From JAEUOS01 sp964470865 (GTDB taxonomy: Bacteria > Pseudomonadota > Gammaproteobacteria > Burkholderiales > JAEUOS01), in NCBI GenBank assembly GCA_964470865.1, contig CAYYFR010000007.1, forward strand, positions 1 through 64,000: a stretch of DNA of 64,000 nucleotides. The letters are read 5' to 3'. The translations under genes were made by a program, and so were the position numbers. The notes beneath the pieces are model-generated. The model saw nothing but the letters and a program-made list of their open reading frames with translations, was not told the origin of the DNA and did no database searches. Numbering within the stretch: position 1 is the first letter of the stretch; the number at the start of each line of letters is the position of its first letter. Positions 1 through 8,120 of the stretch are shown here, piece by piece.

Positions 1-296
1 CGTTCGATCGCCGAGACCGAATTGATCAGCATGTCGCGGTTGGGCGCGATGTTGGAGGCATAGTCGGCGGCTTTGCCGGCGGAGGCCTGGAACGCCGCAT
101 AGAACACGTGGGTAGCCGCGCCGAAATCCGGCGCCCATGGTTGCAGCACGTCCACCGTCACGTAGCGCAGGTTCGGGCGATCCTCTCCCTTGCGGCGCGA
201 CAGGCCGATGACCCGCCAGTCAGGCAGGGATGCAAGCTTGTCGACGATATAACGGCCCATCACGCCCAGGGCGCCCACCACGACTGCGGTTTTCAT
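1..296 (-). CDS. NAD(P)-binding epimerase-like SDR, 3' part cut off by window edge
   Basis: The visible 98 N-terminal residues form the start of an extended short-chain dehydrogenase/reductase. A glycine-rich dinucleotide motif GALGVMG lies at residues 8-14 after the first beta strand, and an Arg-rich stretch (LSRRKGEDRP) after the second strand suggests NADP preference. This pattern resembles PRISE/progesterone 5-beta-reductase-like enzymes, which reduce activated C=C bonds, but the catalytic region lies outside the window, so the substrate cannot be stated. The ATG at 296 is the first in-frame start. The neighbouring DUF2062 gene lies on the same strand upstream (start 890), with about 50 bp between them. 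Confidence 0.75.
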   Translation of the reverse strand, partial: MKTAVVVGALGVMGRYIVDKLASLPDWRVIGLSRRKGEDRPNLRYVTVDVLQPWAPDFGAATHVFYAAFQASAGKAADYASNIAPNRDMLINSVSAIE

Positions 297-347
297 GTCT
301 TGCCTTCCGGTTGCGCTTGCATCGAGCCTGACCATGCGGCGCGGCTT

Positions 348-890
348 TCAGCGCCGCGCCGCGCGCTTGCGCTTCACCCACATCCAGCGCAGGTACAAGC
401 TCCAGGCGGCGTACACCATCACAAAGCCAAGTGCGGCCAGGATCGCCGCCAGCAAGGGCACGCCGACCAGAAGCGGCTTGCCAAGCGACATCGACCAGGC
501 GCTGATAGCCTCGGCCCATTGCACCGGCGAGGCGCCGGACAGCGCCGGAACCGGCACTGCATCGGCCGACGGACCAATCACGAAGGCACCCAACTGGTAG
601 GCCAGCAGATACAAGGGAATGATGGTCAGGGGATTGGTGTAGAGCGTGGTCACCAGCGCCACCGGCAGATTGCGCTTGAGCCACACCGCGCCCAGGGCGC
701 CTCCGAGCATCTGCAGCGGCCCCGGGATGAGTCCGCAAAACAATCCGATTGCCACCCCGCCGGCAACGCTGCGACGACTCAGGTGCCACACTGCGGGATG
801 GAAAAAACGTGGCCCGAGAAAACGGGCCACCTGGGTGTCGCGATATTTTTCGACGTCCGGCAAGACGCGCTTGAGCCAGCGACGCAGCAT
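348..890 (-). CDS. DUF2062 inner-membrane protein
   Basis: A 180-residue protein starting MLRRWLKR. It has a charged N-terminal part followed by two or three hydrophobic segments: a Gly-rich one around residues 45-70 with the family-typical LIPGPLQM, one around 78-105 (TLYTNPLTIIPLY), and a C-terminal one around 140-168, before a very basic tail. The TNPLT..PLY pattern is typical of DUF2062, a family of small inner-membrane proteins of unknown function. The frame stays open upstream to 1151, but that extension is low-complexity translation of an intergenic repeat, and the ATG at 890 fits the usual family length. Function unknown. Confidence 0.8.
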   Translation of the reverse strand: MLRRWLKRVLPDVEKYRDTQVARFLGPRFFHPAVWHLSRRSVAGGVAIGLFCGLIPGPLQMLGGALGAVWLKRNLPVALVTTLYTNPLTIIPLYLLAYQLGAFVIGPSADAVPVPALSGASPVQWAEAISAWSMSLGKPLLVGVPLLAAILAALGFVMVYAAWSLYLRWMWVKRKRAARR

Positions 891-1200
891 TCCACTCTCA
901 CATGCGATCAGGGAGTGCGAGTATAGAAGCTCTGAGGAACCGGAGACGTTGCCCGGCGGCATGATGCCCGACGGCAGGGCCAGGCAATGGCGGGCGATAT
1001 CACCAGGCGTGGTCGGTTCAACACCACAGAGGTGTAGATGCCACCACGGCGACAAGCGTGAATCTCGAAGCGAATCGCAGGGCAGCGATAGAAAAACGCA
1101 AACCAGGTTCCTGGAAGGCGGACTCTCGAACGAAGAGTCTTTTCGATTCAAAACGTTGCAAAAGTGACTTTCTCGGCCTACGGACTGGTCCCGGGTTTAC
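891..1200. other. 310-bp intergenic region holding one copy of a dispersed repeat
   Basis: No gene is seen here. The stretch contains one copy (1086-1171) of a sequence that recurs at 11111-11195, and two small hairpins: CCAGG-TT-CCTGG at 1103-1114, and GACTCT (1121-1126) pairing with AGAGTC (1134-1139) across a 7-base loop, followed by TTTT. Confidence 0.6.
1086..1171 (-). repeat. Dispersed intergenic repeat, copy 1
   Basis: Read on the minus strand, this segment aligns with 11111-11195 on the plus strand. The core runs for about 20 codon-lengths without a gap and shares TTGAATCGAAA, GACTC, GTTCG and GCGTTTTT. In one frame both copies would read NRKDS-x-F-x-x-P-x-x-R-x-x-x-x-VF, but neither belongs to a plausible gene. 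Copy 1 forms the GACTCT/AGAGTC hairpin; copy 2 forms a different CCTGG/CCAGG hairpin. Origin unknown. Confidence 0.5.
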
Positions 1201-2058
1201 CTAGGCCAGCGCGACCGACGAATCTTCCTTGACGGTGATGCGCCACAGGGTGCGCGCCTGGTGGTGATCGGGCAGCGGCGCGGCATGCAAGAGCTGGGCG
1301 TTGTCCCACACGATCACGTCACCGACGCGATAGTCAACGGTATGCAGGTACTTCTTCTGCGTCGCATGCACCTTGAGTTCGTCCAGGAGCGCGATCGCTT
1401 CGGCGTCGTCCATTCCCTCGATGCCGAAGCAGCTGCCCGAGACGGAATAGAGCGATGTGCGGCCCATGTGCGGGTGCGTGCGCGCGATCGCGTGGCGCAC
1501 CCAGTGCACCTTCTTTTTCTGATCTTCATTGAGCACCGAGGCAACCGTGCGCGAATTTTCGTCGAGATCGTCGCGGTTGCCGTAGTGGTGACGGCCGATC
1601 AGGCCTTCGAGACGTGCCTTCATGGCGTCGGGGAGTTCGTCGTAGGCGCGGGTCTGGTTGGCGAAGGTGGTGCCGTTGCCGGTTGTGGGCATGTCGAGCG
1701 CGTAGAGCATGGTGCAGCGCGCCGGCACGTCGAGGTAGGAATAGTCGGTGTGAAAGTAACTCCCTGCGTCTTTCAGGCCAGTGGGCTTGCCGTCGCGCTC
1801 GACATTCGAAAGTATCAGGATGTCGGCGATTTCGGGGTGGTGATAGGTGTCGATGACATGCGGTTCCGCACGCCCCCAACGCCTGGAAAACGCATGGAAC
1901 TGCCCGGCCGTCAGGTTCTGCTCGTGGAACATGATGAAGCAATGCCGATGCAATGCCTCTTCGATGCGGCCGAAGGTGGCGGTGTCCAGCGCTTGTGAAA
2001 GGTCGATGCCTTTGATGCGGGCCCCAAGGGCGTCGGACAGCGGTTCGATCGCGATCAT
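1201..2058 (-). CDS. TauD/TfdA-family Fe(II)/2-oxoglutarate-dependent dioxygenase
   Basis: A 285-residue enzyme of the TauD/TfdA family, which couples 2-oxoglutarate decarboxylation to hydroxylation of a substrate such as taurine, a sulfonate or an aryloxyalkanoate. The Fe ligands are visible: H103-x-D105 in YFHTDYSY, and the distal H258 in LLHAAP; R269 (ARTLWR) is placed to bind 2-oxoglutarate. Length is normal for the family. AAAGGA lies 8 bases before the ATG. The gene is last in a same-strand group with dctP-dctQ-dctM (37-bp gap after dctM), so its substrate is probably what the transporter imports. Which substrate that is cannot be read from the sequence. Confidence 0.9.
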   Translation of the reverse strand: MIAIEPLSDALGARIKGIDLSQALDTATFGRIEEALHRHCFIMFHEQNLTAGQFHAFSRRWGRAEPHVIDTYHHPEIADILILSNVERDGKPTGLKDAGSYFHTDYSYLDVPARCTMLYALDMPTTGNGTTFANQTRAYDELPDAMKARLEGLIGRHHYGNRDDLDENSRTVASVLNEDQKKKVHWVRHAIARTHPHMGRTSLYSVSGSCFGIEGMDDAEAIALLDELKVHATQKKYLHTVDYRVGDVIVWDNAQLLHAAPLPDHHQARTLWRITVKEDSSVALA

Positions 2059-2095
2059 GGATTTCGTCCTTTCACATTCCCGGCGGGCGAAAAAT

Positions 2096-3415
2096 TCACT
2101 TCAACAGTTCGGGCGAAATCCAGCGCGGCAGCAACAGCGGAATCTCCGGCCAGATGATCATCGCGCACAGCACCAGGAGCATGGGAACGAGCATGATCAT
2201 GGTGTCTTTCAGCGCGTAGCGTAGCGGCACCTTGGCCACCGCGCAGGAGATCATCAGGCACATGCCGTAGGGCGGCGTCACCAGGCCGAAGGCGAGCGAG
2301 ACGATGCCGATGATCGCAAACGAGACCGGGTGCAGGCCGACCGAGGCCGCCAGCGGCTGCAAGGTGGTGCCGACGATGATGATGGCGGGAATGGCGTCGA
2401 GGAAGCAGCCCACCACCAGAAATGACGCGGCGATCAGGAAGCCCACGCCGATCGGCCCCAGCCCCCACTGCGTGACATTGGCCAGCAAGGCCTTGGGAAT
2501 CTGGTAGTAGGCCAGGAGCCAGCCGAATACCGATGCCGTGCCGATGCAGAAGAGCGCCACCGAGGCCAGGCGGCCGGTGTCGACGATGGCGGTATAGAGC
2601 TGGCGCATGCTCAACTGGCGGTAGTAAAAGATCGACAGTGCCGCCGCGTACAACACCGCCACCGCTGCGGACTCCGTGGCGGTGAAAAAGCCGAGCAGGA
2701 TGCCGCCTACGATGATCAGCGGCGTGGTCAGCGCCGGAATCGAGGTAAACGCCGAGCGGACGACTTCGCCCAGCCCGGCGCGCGGGTAGACCGGATAGTT
2801 GCGCCGCTTTGCATAGGCATGCACGGTGGCCATTTGCGCCAGCCCGATCAAGAGCCCGGGGATCACGCCCGCGAGATACATTGCACCGATCGAGGTTGAG
2901 ATGACTCCGCCCCACACGATCATCAGGATCGAAGGCGGGATGATCACCGCCAGCACCGCCGACACCGCCGTGATGGCAATCGAGAACGACAGGTCGTAGC
3001 CCTCTTTCACCTGCGCCTGGATGAAGAGCTTGCCCTGGCTGGCGGCATCGGCCGTCGAGGAACCCGAAATGCCGGCGAAGAACACCGACAGCACTACGTT
3101 GACCTGCGCCAGCCCGCCCGGGAAATGCCCGACCAGCGCACGCGAAAAGCGCATCAGGCGGTCGGTGATGCCGCCGACGTTCATCAGGTTGGCGGTGAGC
3201 AGGAAAAACGGCACGGCCAACAGGATGAAGGAGTTGTAGGCCTTGAACATTTCGTTGAACAGCACCATCGGCGACAGGCGCGGCTCGATCACCAGTATCG
3301 GCAGGGCTGCCAGACCAAGCGCGAATGCCACCGGCACGCGTACTGCAAGCAGGGCAAAGAAGGTACCGAACAGGACCAGCGCGGCCATGCCTGGCGACAG
3401 GGCAGCCGCGGTCAC
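2096..3415 (-). CDS. dctM: TRAP transporter large permease DctM
   Basis: A roughly 439-residue polytopic membrane protein of the DctM family, the large ion-coupled permease of TRAP transporters, which use a sodium or proton gradient to import organic acids. It is almost entirely hydrophobic (about 12 segments). Family-typical stretches are the N-terminal ALFAL-type helix, FFLLTANLMNVGGIT, GSSTADAAS, IIPPSILMIVWG and GLVTPPYGMCL. The start is a GTG whose last bases overlap the dctQ stop (GTGA), which is translational coupling; the frame continues upstream but would run through dctQ. With dctP and dctQ it forms a complete tripartite system, and tauD follows 37 bp downstream. Confidence 0.92.
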   Translation of the reverse strand: MTAAALSPGMAALVLFGTFFALLAVRVPVAFALGLAALPILVIEPRLSPMVLFNEMFKAYNSFILLAVPFFLLTANLMNVGGITDRLMRFSRALVGHFPGGLAQVNVVLSVFFAGISGSSTADAASQGKLFIQAQVKEGYDLSFSIAITAVSAVLAVIIPPSILMIVWGGVISTSIGAMYLAGVIPGLLIGLAQMATVHAYAKRRNYPVYPRAGLGEVVRSAFTSIPALTTPLIIVGGILLGFFTATESAAVAVLYAAALSIFYYRQLSMRQLYTAIVDTGRLASVALFCIGTASVFGWLLAYYQIPKALLANVTQWGLGPIGVGFLIAASFLVVGCFLDAIPAIIIVGTTLQPLAASVGLHPVSFAIIGIVSLAFGLVTPPYGMCLMISCAVAKVPLRYALKDTMIMLVPMLLVLCAMIIWPEIPLLLPRWISPELLK

Positions 3416-3921
3416 AGCGCCTTCTCGGGGGCGTTGCCGCCCAGATTCTCGCCGCGCCGGTACAGATCGATGTCGCGCGCGAATGCCTCGATCAGAAACA
3501 GCAACCAGGTGACGCCGGCCACCGGCCAGGCGATGAAGATCAGCCACATCGGCAGGTCTGCCAGCTCGGAAGTCTGGTTCCAGCCAAATTTGGTGAACTC
3601 GATGCCCCAGTAGATCGTAACCCCGGTGAATCCGAGGACAAACAGGTTGGCGACGATGCGCAGCGCCGCGTTGGCGCGCGGCGACAGTTCGTTCCAGAGG
3701 TCGACATCGAAATGCAGACGCTCACGCACGCCGATCATGGCGCCGATCATCACCATCCAGATGAAAAAGAAGCGGCTCATTTCCTCGGTCCAGATGTAGG
3801 CCGGGATCAGCGCGGTGAAGCGCGAAAATATCTGGATCGAGACCGGAACGATCAGGATCGCAACCGCGAACGCAAGCACCCACGTGAGCAACCGGTGGTA
3901 GCCGTCAAGGAATTTGGTCAT
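3412..3921 (-). CDS. dctQ: TRAP transporter small permease DctQ
   Basis: A 169-residue protein with four hydrophobic segments (about residues 13-35, 46-64, 88-108 and 125-148) and the DctQ hallmarks YIWTEEMSRFFFIWMVMIGA and VRERLHFDVD. DctQ is the small membrane subunit that binds DctM and stabilises the docking site of the periplasmic binding protein. Its stop overlaps the dctM start by 4 bp. It is separated from dctP by 84 bp, which contain a strong stem-loop (3970-3997). Confidence 0.93.
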   Translation of the reverse strand: MTKFLDGYHRLLTWVLAFAVAILIVPVSIQIFSRFTALIPAYIWTEEMSRFFFIWMVMIGAMIGVRERLHFDVDLWNELSPRANAALRIVANLFVLGFTGVTIYWGIEFTKFGWNQTSELADLPMWLIFIAWPVAGVTWLLFLIEAFARDIDLYRRGENLGGNAPEKAL

Positions 3922-3969
3922 TGGGCGCGGCGCGCAAACGCCGGTGGCGAGAATGGGTGAAACGCGGGG

Positions 3970-3997
3970 CCCGGAGCGGATCGAGGTCCGCCCCGGG
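3970..3997 (-). promoter_or_regulatory. Intercistronic stem-loop between dctP and dctQ
   Basis: Eleven-base arms CCCGGAGCGGA (3970-3980) and TCCGCCCCGGG (3987-3997) pair across a 6-base loop, with one position that can only wobble-pair in RNA. It begins 9 bp after the dctP stop. Hairpins at this place in solute-binding-protein operons commonly stabilise the upstream message, so that the binding protein is made in excess; that role is inferred here. Confidence 0.55.
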
Positions 3998-4005
3998 GCA
4001 ATGCC

Positions 4006-5001
4006 TTACTTGATCGCGTTGATCTTGGCGTAGATCTGCTCGGCGCCGATTTCCTTGGCGTAAGCCGCCATCACCGGGTCGACCAGCTTTTGCATCGCCG
4101 CCCGGTCTGCAAACGGAACTTGTTTCAACTTGCCGGCCTTTTCCATCGCGTCGAGTTTCTTCTGGTCTTCCGAAGACTCGATCTCACGGCCATAGGCACC
4201 TGCTTCCTTGCCGGCCTTGATGATGGCGGCCTGCAGGTCCTTAGGCAGCTTGGCGAAGGTTTTCGAGGAGAAACAAAGCGGGCGAATGGTGATGGCATGA
4301 CGGGTCAGGTTGACGTTTGGCGCGACCTCGTTGAACTTCATCGCCTCGATGCCCGCGGCTTCGTTCTCGCCCGCCTCGATCACCTTGTTCTGGATCGCGT
4401 TGTAGATCTCGTTGTAGGCGATCACGGTTGGCGACATGCCAATGGCGCCGAAGGTCTTGCTCCAGATCGGCGCGCCCTGCACCCGCACCTTGAGACCTTT
4501 CAGTTCGGCCAGGTTGGTGATCGGCTTGTTGGCGAAGATGTTGCGCACACCGCCGCCGGCGTAGCCGATCAACATGACTTCGCCTTTTTTCGACACCTCG
4601 TCGGCTACCGGCTTCAACAAGTCACGGTCGAGCACCTTGTTCCAGTGGGCCAAGTCGCGAAACAGGAAGGGCGCGTCGATGAACGGTGCCGCCTTGGAGA
4701 AAGTCGACATGTGGGCCGGGGAGACGATCGCGTAATCCACCGCCTTGCCCTGGTTCATGTAGGCAAAATAATCCTTTTCGAGCCCGAGTTCGCTGTTGCG
4801 GTGAAGCACGAAAGTGATCGGCTTGGCGTAATACTTCTTGACCAATTCCTCGAATTTCAGGAGCGCCTTGTTGAACGCGTGGTCGTCATTGAATTGCACC
4901 GCGCCATGCAGGGTGATGGCCTGCTGGGCCGTTGCCGGCAATGTGGCGGTCACAAGCGCTGCAGCACCCAGCGCGCATGCCATGCGTCGATTGAAATCCA
5001 T
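4006..5001 (-). CDS. dctP: TRAP transporter periplasmic solute-binding protein DctP
   Basis: A 331-residue exported protein with a Sec signal peptide (MDFNRRMACALG...ATAQQ, cleavage near residue 26) and a DctP-family body. The Arg that normally contacts the substrate carboxylate is R173 in GLKVRVQG, followed by the conserved helix region YNEIYNAIQNKVIEAGEN. The start at 5001 is chosen because AAGGAG lies directly upstream; an in-frame ATG at 5028 has no such site. It captures the ligand in the periplasm and delivers it to DctQM. The carboxylate-binding Arg suggests an organic acid or a related anion. First gene of the dctPQM-tauD operon. Confidence 0.93.
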   Translation of the reverse strand: MDFNRRMACALGAAALVTATLPATAQQAITLHGAVQFNDDHAFNKALLKFEELVKKYYAKPITFVLHRNSELGLEKDYFAYMNQGKAVDYAIVSPAHMSTFSKAAPFIDAPFLFRDLAHWNKVLDRDLLKPVADEVSKKGEVMLIGYAGGGVRNIFANKPITNLAELKGLKVRVQGAPIWSKTFGAIGMSPTVIAYNEIYNAIQNKVIEAGENEAAGIEAMKFNEVAPNVNLTRHAITIRPLCFSSKTFAKLPKDLQAAIIKAGKEAGAYGREIESSEDQKKLDAMEKAGKLKQVPFADRAAMQKLVDPVMAAYAKEIGAEQIYAKINAIK

Positions 5002-5027
5002 GTTGTCTCCTTGATTGTGGGTTCGCA

Positions 5028-5050
5028 CAAGGCTTGCGAGGCAAGCCTTG
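5028..5050 (-). promoter_or_regulatory. Perfect 10-bp hairpin in the dctP leader
   Basis: CAAGGCTTGC (5028-5037) pairs perfectly with GCAAGCCTTG (5041-5050) across the loop GAG. It ends about 27 bp before the dctP start codon and lies just upstream of the ribosome-binding site, so it would sit in the 5' leader of the operon mRNA. It could be an mRNA-stabilising or attenuating structure; the sequence does not decide which. Confidence 0.5.
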
Positions 5051-5058
5051 ATTCGGCA

Positions 5059-5087
5059 GGACCGGCAATGGCATTATTAACCGGTCC
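5059..5087 (-). promoter_or_regulatory. Operator-like palindrome upstream of the TRAP operon
   Basis: GGACCGG (5059-5065) and CCGGTCC (5081-5087) are a perfect 7-bp inverted repeat around an AT-rich 15-bp centre. On the minus strand that centre contains TTAATAAT, which could be the -10 element of the dctP promoter. A palindrome spanning a promoter is typical of a regulator site; no regulator gene is adjacent. Confidence 0.45.
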
Positions 5088-5315
5088 GTTACAACAAGGA
5101 TCGCATAGGGCACCTGCGCTGTCAAACAGCGAGGCGAAAACCCGTGCCGCACAGGATCTCGTGCTTGCGCCAGCGCTTCGGGCCTGCCGGCGCTGCAAGC
5201 AACGTAAAGGCTGCAGATGGGCTCGAACCGCCGCTCGAAGCTGCACTGATTGCGTGCCGCAGCATCCCGCCCCCGCTGCACCGTCCCCAAGCCGGGGCCG
5301 CTGCGTGCGGCTCGA

Positions 5316-5942
5316 TTACCTGAGGCCGGGCGCGCGTGCCTGCAGCGACTCGGAAAACGCCTTGGCCGCCGCTTGCGGGCCGGTCAGCACCCAGTCGAAC
5401 CAGCGATTCTCAAGGCGCCGCATGTCAGCGGCCGCAGCCTGCCAATGCGTGGCCTGCTCGTTGATCAGGGTCTCGAAGGTGGGCGCCTGCAGCAACAACA
5501 CAGCGCTGCTGTCGCTGCCATCCATTGAAATGCTCATGCCGTTGCGCCGTGCCAGATGCAGAATGGCCTGGTTTTCGCGCAGGCAATGCATGAACACGCG
5601 TTGCAGATAGCGATTGCGCGCCCAAGCCACCGCGTGTGCGAACAAGCAGCCACCCAGACCAGCGCCGCGCGCGCCCTGATGCACCGACAGGCCCAGCTCG
5701 GCGCCTTCGCCGACCGGCGCGACATGCACCACCGCGATCAGGTTTGCCTGGGAGTCGGCCACGCCCAACACAGCTTCGGTGTCGAAATCGATCAGGTCAA
5801 CATAGCGATCGATCGCCGCATCATCCAGGGTGATGCCGAAACGCAAGCGTCGGTCAGTTGCATCGAGCGCCTTGAAGTGCGGGCGCAAGCGCCAGCGGTC
5901 GGAATCGGCGAGTTGGCGAATCACGGGGTATTGCATGCGCAT
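5316..5942 (-). CDS. GNAT-family N-acetyltransferase
   Basis: About 208 residues with the GNAT fold. A beta strand plus the acetyl-CoA loop is visible as AELGLSVHQGARGAGLGGCL, where R-G-A-G-L-G corresponds to motif A (Q/R-x-x-G-x-G/A) that binds the pyrophosphate of acetyl-CoA, followed by helix FAHAVAWARN. The family transfers an acetyl group to an amine; the substrate is unknown. The upstream frame stays open to 6095, but GAGGAAA lies just before ATGCGCATG (5942/5936), so one of these two ATGs is the likely start. It stands alone, downstream of a 412-bp gap. Confidence 0.8.
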   Translation of the reverse strand: MRMQYPVIRQLADSDRWRLRPHFKALDATDRRLRFGITLDDAAIDRYVDLIDFDTEAVLGVADSQANLIAVVHVAPVGEGAELGLSVHQGARGAGLGGCLFAHAVAWARNRYLQRVFMHCLRENQAILHLARRNGMSISMDGSDSSAVLLLQAPTFETLINEQATHWQAAAADMRRLENRWFDWVLTGPQAAAKAFSESLQARAPGLR

Positions 5943-6354
5943 TTTCCTCGACAGCAACCAGCGCAGGTCGTGGTAGCGCCAGTGCCGCAGCATGGGGATA
6001 GGGTGGGCCCGGTCGGGCCATCTCATCCGTGCTTGGATTGTGCACTGCAACAACAAGTTCCGCAAGCCGGCATAACGGCAGCTCGGCGGGCGCACCGAAA
6101 TCGACTAGTGTAAGCACGCACTTACGATACTTTTATTACACATCAATATGTATTTTTCCCCTGCAGCAGAAACGAGAGGCCCCTCTAAATCAGGGCGAAG
6201 CCCGCTTCATCGTGGGCCTGCGCCGCTGATGACTGGGCGCGGAGCGCCGGAGTTCAGCGTTGCAGGCGCCGGCGGCGCACCAACGCAGGCGATCACCCGC
6301 GAAAGCGCTGCGAACCGAAACGCGCGGACACCGGCAGCTTCCCTGCGGGCGTGT
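5943..6354. other. 412-bp gene-less region with a small palindrome
   Basis: No gene is seen between the SDR stop and the acetyltransferase start. It contains GTAAG-CACGCA-CTTAC (6110-6125), an inverted repeat with 5-bp arms next to an AT-rich tract (6121-6160). This looks like a regulator site for the acetyltransferase promoter, but neither a regulator nor clear promoter elements can be assigned. Confidence 0.45.
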
Positions 6355-7125
6355 CTACCGATACAGTTGCCCGCCATCGATGTCGATCACCGTCCCGCTC
6401 AAATAGGACGCCCGCTCGGACGCGCAGTACAGCACCACGTCGGCCACCTCTGCGGCCTCGGCGATGCGGCCGAAGGGCATGTTGGTGAGCAACTCCTCCC
6501 AGCGCGACTCGTCGCCCAGCGTGGTCCTGGCGCGTGCCTTGGTCAGCGTGATGATGCGATCGGTACGGGTGGCGGTCGGATTGACGCCCAGTACCCGCAC
6601 ACCATGATTGGTGGCGCCAGCGCCGATACCCTTGGTGAATGCGATCAGCGCGGCATTGCCGGTGGCGCCGCAAATGTAGTCAAAGCTGGGCTTGGCGCCC
6701 GCCAGGCCGATCACGTTGACGATGACGCCGCTCTTGCGCTTCATCATCGCCGGCAGGACTTCGCGCGTCATGTTGATGTAGCCGAACACTTTCAGATCCC
6801 AGGCATCGCGCCAGCGCGCCTCGTCGATCGCTTCCACCGAGCCGCCGGGAATCGCGCCGGCGTTATTGACCAGCACGTCGATGGCGCCGCAGGCTTGTGC
6901 CAGCGCTTTGGCAGAACCCGGCTTGGCGAGGTCGACCGCATGCACGTCAATGTCGACCTTGTGCTTTGCCAGGATTTCCGCCTTGGCCGCTGCCAGCCGC
7001 GCCGGGTCGCGCGACGCCAGATGCAGGGCGCAGCCTTCGGCGGCAAACGCCTGGGCACACGCCAGGCCGATGCCCTTGGAAGCGCCGGTGATGAGTACGC
7101 TCTTGCCTTTGAGTCCTAGTTCCAT
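6355..7125 (-). CDS. SDR-family oxidoreductase with degenerate catalytic triad
   Basis: A 256-residue classical-length short-chain dehydrogenase/reductase. The cofactor motif TGASKGIG (13-20) and the NNAG motif (87-90) are intact. At the active site the usual Ser is Gly (NVIGLAG, G140), and in the YxxxK motif Tyr is kept (Y150) but the Lys is Ala (YICGA, A154). From memory, a subfamily of betaproteobacterial SDRs shares the pattern Y-I-x-G-(S/A)-(A/T)-GNAAL. Either catalysis uses other residues or the protein binds NAD(P) without classical dehydrogenase activity. It is last in the same-strand cluster starting at the acyl-CoA dehydrogenase (10169). Confidence 0.85.
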   Translation of the reverse strand: MELGLKGKSVLITGASKGIGLACAQAFAAEGCALHLASRDPARLAAAKAEILAKHKVDIDVHAVDLAKPGSAKALAQACGAIDVLVNNAGAIPGGSVEAIDEARWRDAWDLKVFGYINMTREVLPAMMKRKSGVIVNVIGLAGAKPSFDYICGATGNAALIAFTKGIGAGATNHGVRVLGVNPTATRTDRIITLTKARARTTLGDESRWEELLTNMPFGRIAEAAEVADVVLYCASERASYLSGTVIDIDGGQLYR

Positions 7126-7143
7126 GATGCATGTCCTTTATTG

Positions 7144-8040
7144 TCAGGTGGCGGGGCAAACGGATTCGAACCAGTCGGCGATTTGCGCGCCTTGCATGAA
7201 CACCACGTCATCGCGGCCGGCCAGGAGGTCAAGCATTTTTTCGAGGTAGCCGATGCGATGCGGCACGCCGATCAAATGTGGATGCAGTCCCAGCGCCAAT
7301 ACCCGCGGCTGGGTCTTCAATTCAGGCTCGAACGCCGCCACGGTATCGACCACGCGCTGATACATCTCGGGTGATGCGTGCTTCTCGACAGCATAGATGA
7401 TGCTGTCGTTGATCTCCAGGTTATATGGCATGGCGATCAGGGGCCCGGCCTTGGTTGTCATCCAGTCCGGCAAGTCATCGATCACCCAGTCGCACACGTA
7501 GTCGACGCCGCAGGCCTTGAGCACATCGGGAGTGTCGTAGGTTTCGCGCAGGCCCGGGGAGAGCCAGCCGCGCGGCCGGCTGCCGGTGAACGCCGCCATC
7601 TTGTCGAGACAGGCTTCGATCAGTTCGCGCTCGGCCGCAGCCCCGCCAGCGGCGGCATTCATGGTTTTCTGGTGCATGCCGTGGCCGATGAATTCCCAGC
7701 CGGCATCGCGCATGGCTGCGGCCGCGCGCGGATAGGCGTCGATCACGCCGGCATTGAAACTGGTGGAGGCTGTGATGCCGCGTGCTGCCAGCGCGCTCAT
7801 GATGCGCGGCAGGCCGGCGCGCATGCCGTAATCGGCCCAGGAAAAATTCGGTACGTCGGGCTCGGTTTCCTTGCCGTGCGGCGGCGTGATGATCTTGCGC
7901 GGCATCGGCTCCTCGAAGCGCCAGTGCTCGACGTTGACCACCACATGCACGATCAGCGGTTTGGGCTTGCCGTTGACCAGCGGCGCGGCCAGCCGTGCCC
8001 GCTCGTTGGACAGGGTGTAGGGAACGCGGGGATTTGCCAT
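7144..8040 (-). CDS. Polysaccharide deacetylase / PuuE-allantoinase-like hydrolase
   Basis: A 298-residue protein of the NodB-like carbohydrate esterase superfamily, closest in layout to the metal-independent allantoinase (PuuE) and cytosolic deacetylase-like branch: VVVNVEHW (34-41) replaces the TFDD metal motif, and GHGMHQ (119-124) carries the H120/H123 pair. Members hydrolyse C-N bonds of amides or cyclic ureides. There is no signal peptide, so it is cytoplasmic. The ATG at 8040 begins MANPRVPY; the upstream open frame overlaps the racemase-like gene and is not used. Its neighbours suggest a catabolic role on an unknown amide or ring compound. Confidence 0.82.
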   Translation of the reverse strand: MANPRVPYTLSNERARLAAPLVNGKPKPLIVHVVVNVEHWRFEEPMPRKIITPPHGKETEPDVPNFSWADYGMRAGLPRIMSALAARGITASTSFNAGVIDAYPRAAAAMRDAGWEFIGHGMHQKTMNAAAGGAAAERELIEACLDKMAAFTGSRPRGWLSPGLRETYDTPDVLKACGVDYVCDWVIDDLPDWMTTKAGPLIAMPYNLEINDSIIYAVEKHASPEMYQRVVDTVAAFEPELKTQPRVLALGLHPHLIGVPHRIGYLEKMLDLLAGRDDVVFMQGAQIADWFESVCPAT

Positions 8041-8120
8041 GCGGAACTCGCCTTGAAGGAATTGCAGTTTGGAACGATCGGGGTCGGGCACCAATACACG
8101 CGCCAGACACCGCGCCTGTT

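Larger units (their letters stand above)
5002..5315. other. 314-bp gene-less region with dctP operon control signals
   Basis: No gene is seen. The dctP-proximal half holds a hairpin (5028-5050) and a palindrome (5059-5087), listed separately. The half next to the acetyltransferase 3' end (about 5100-5315) shows no structure I can support. Confidence 0.5.
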
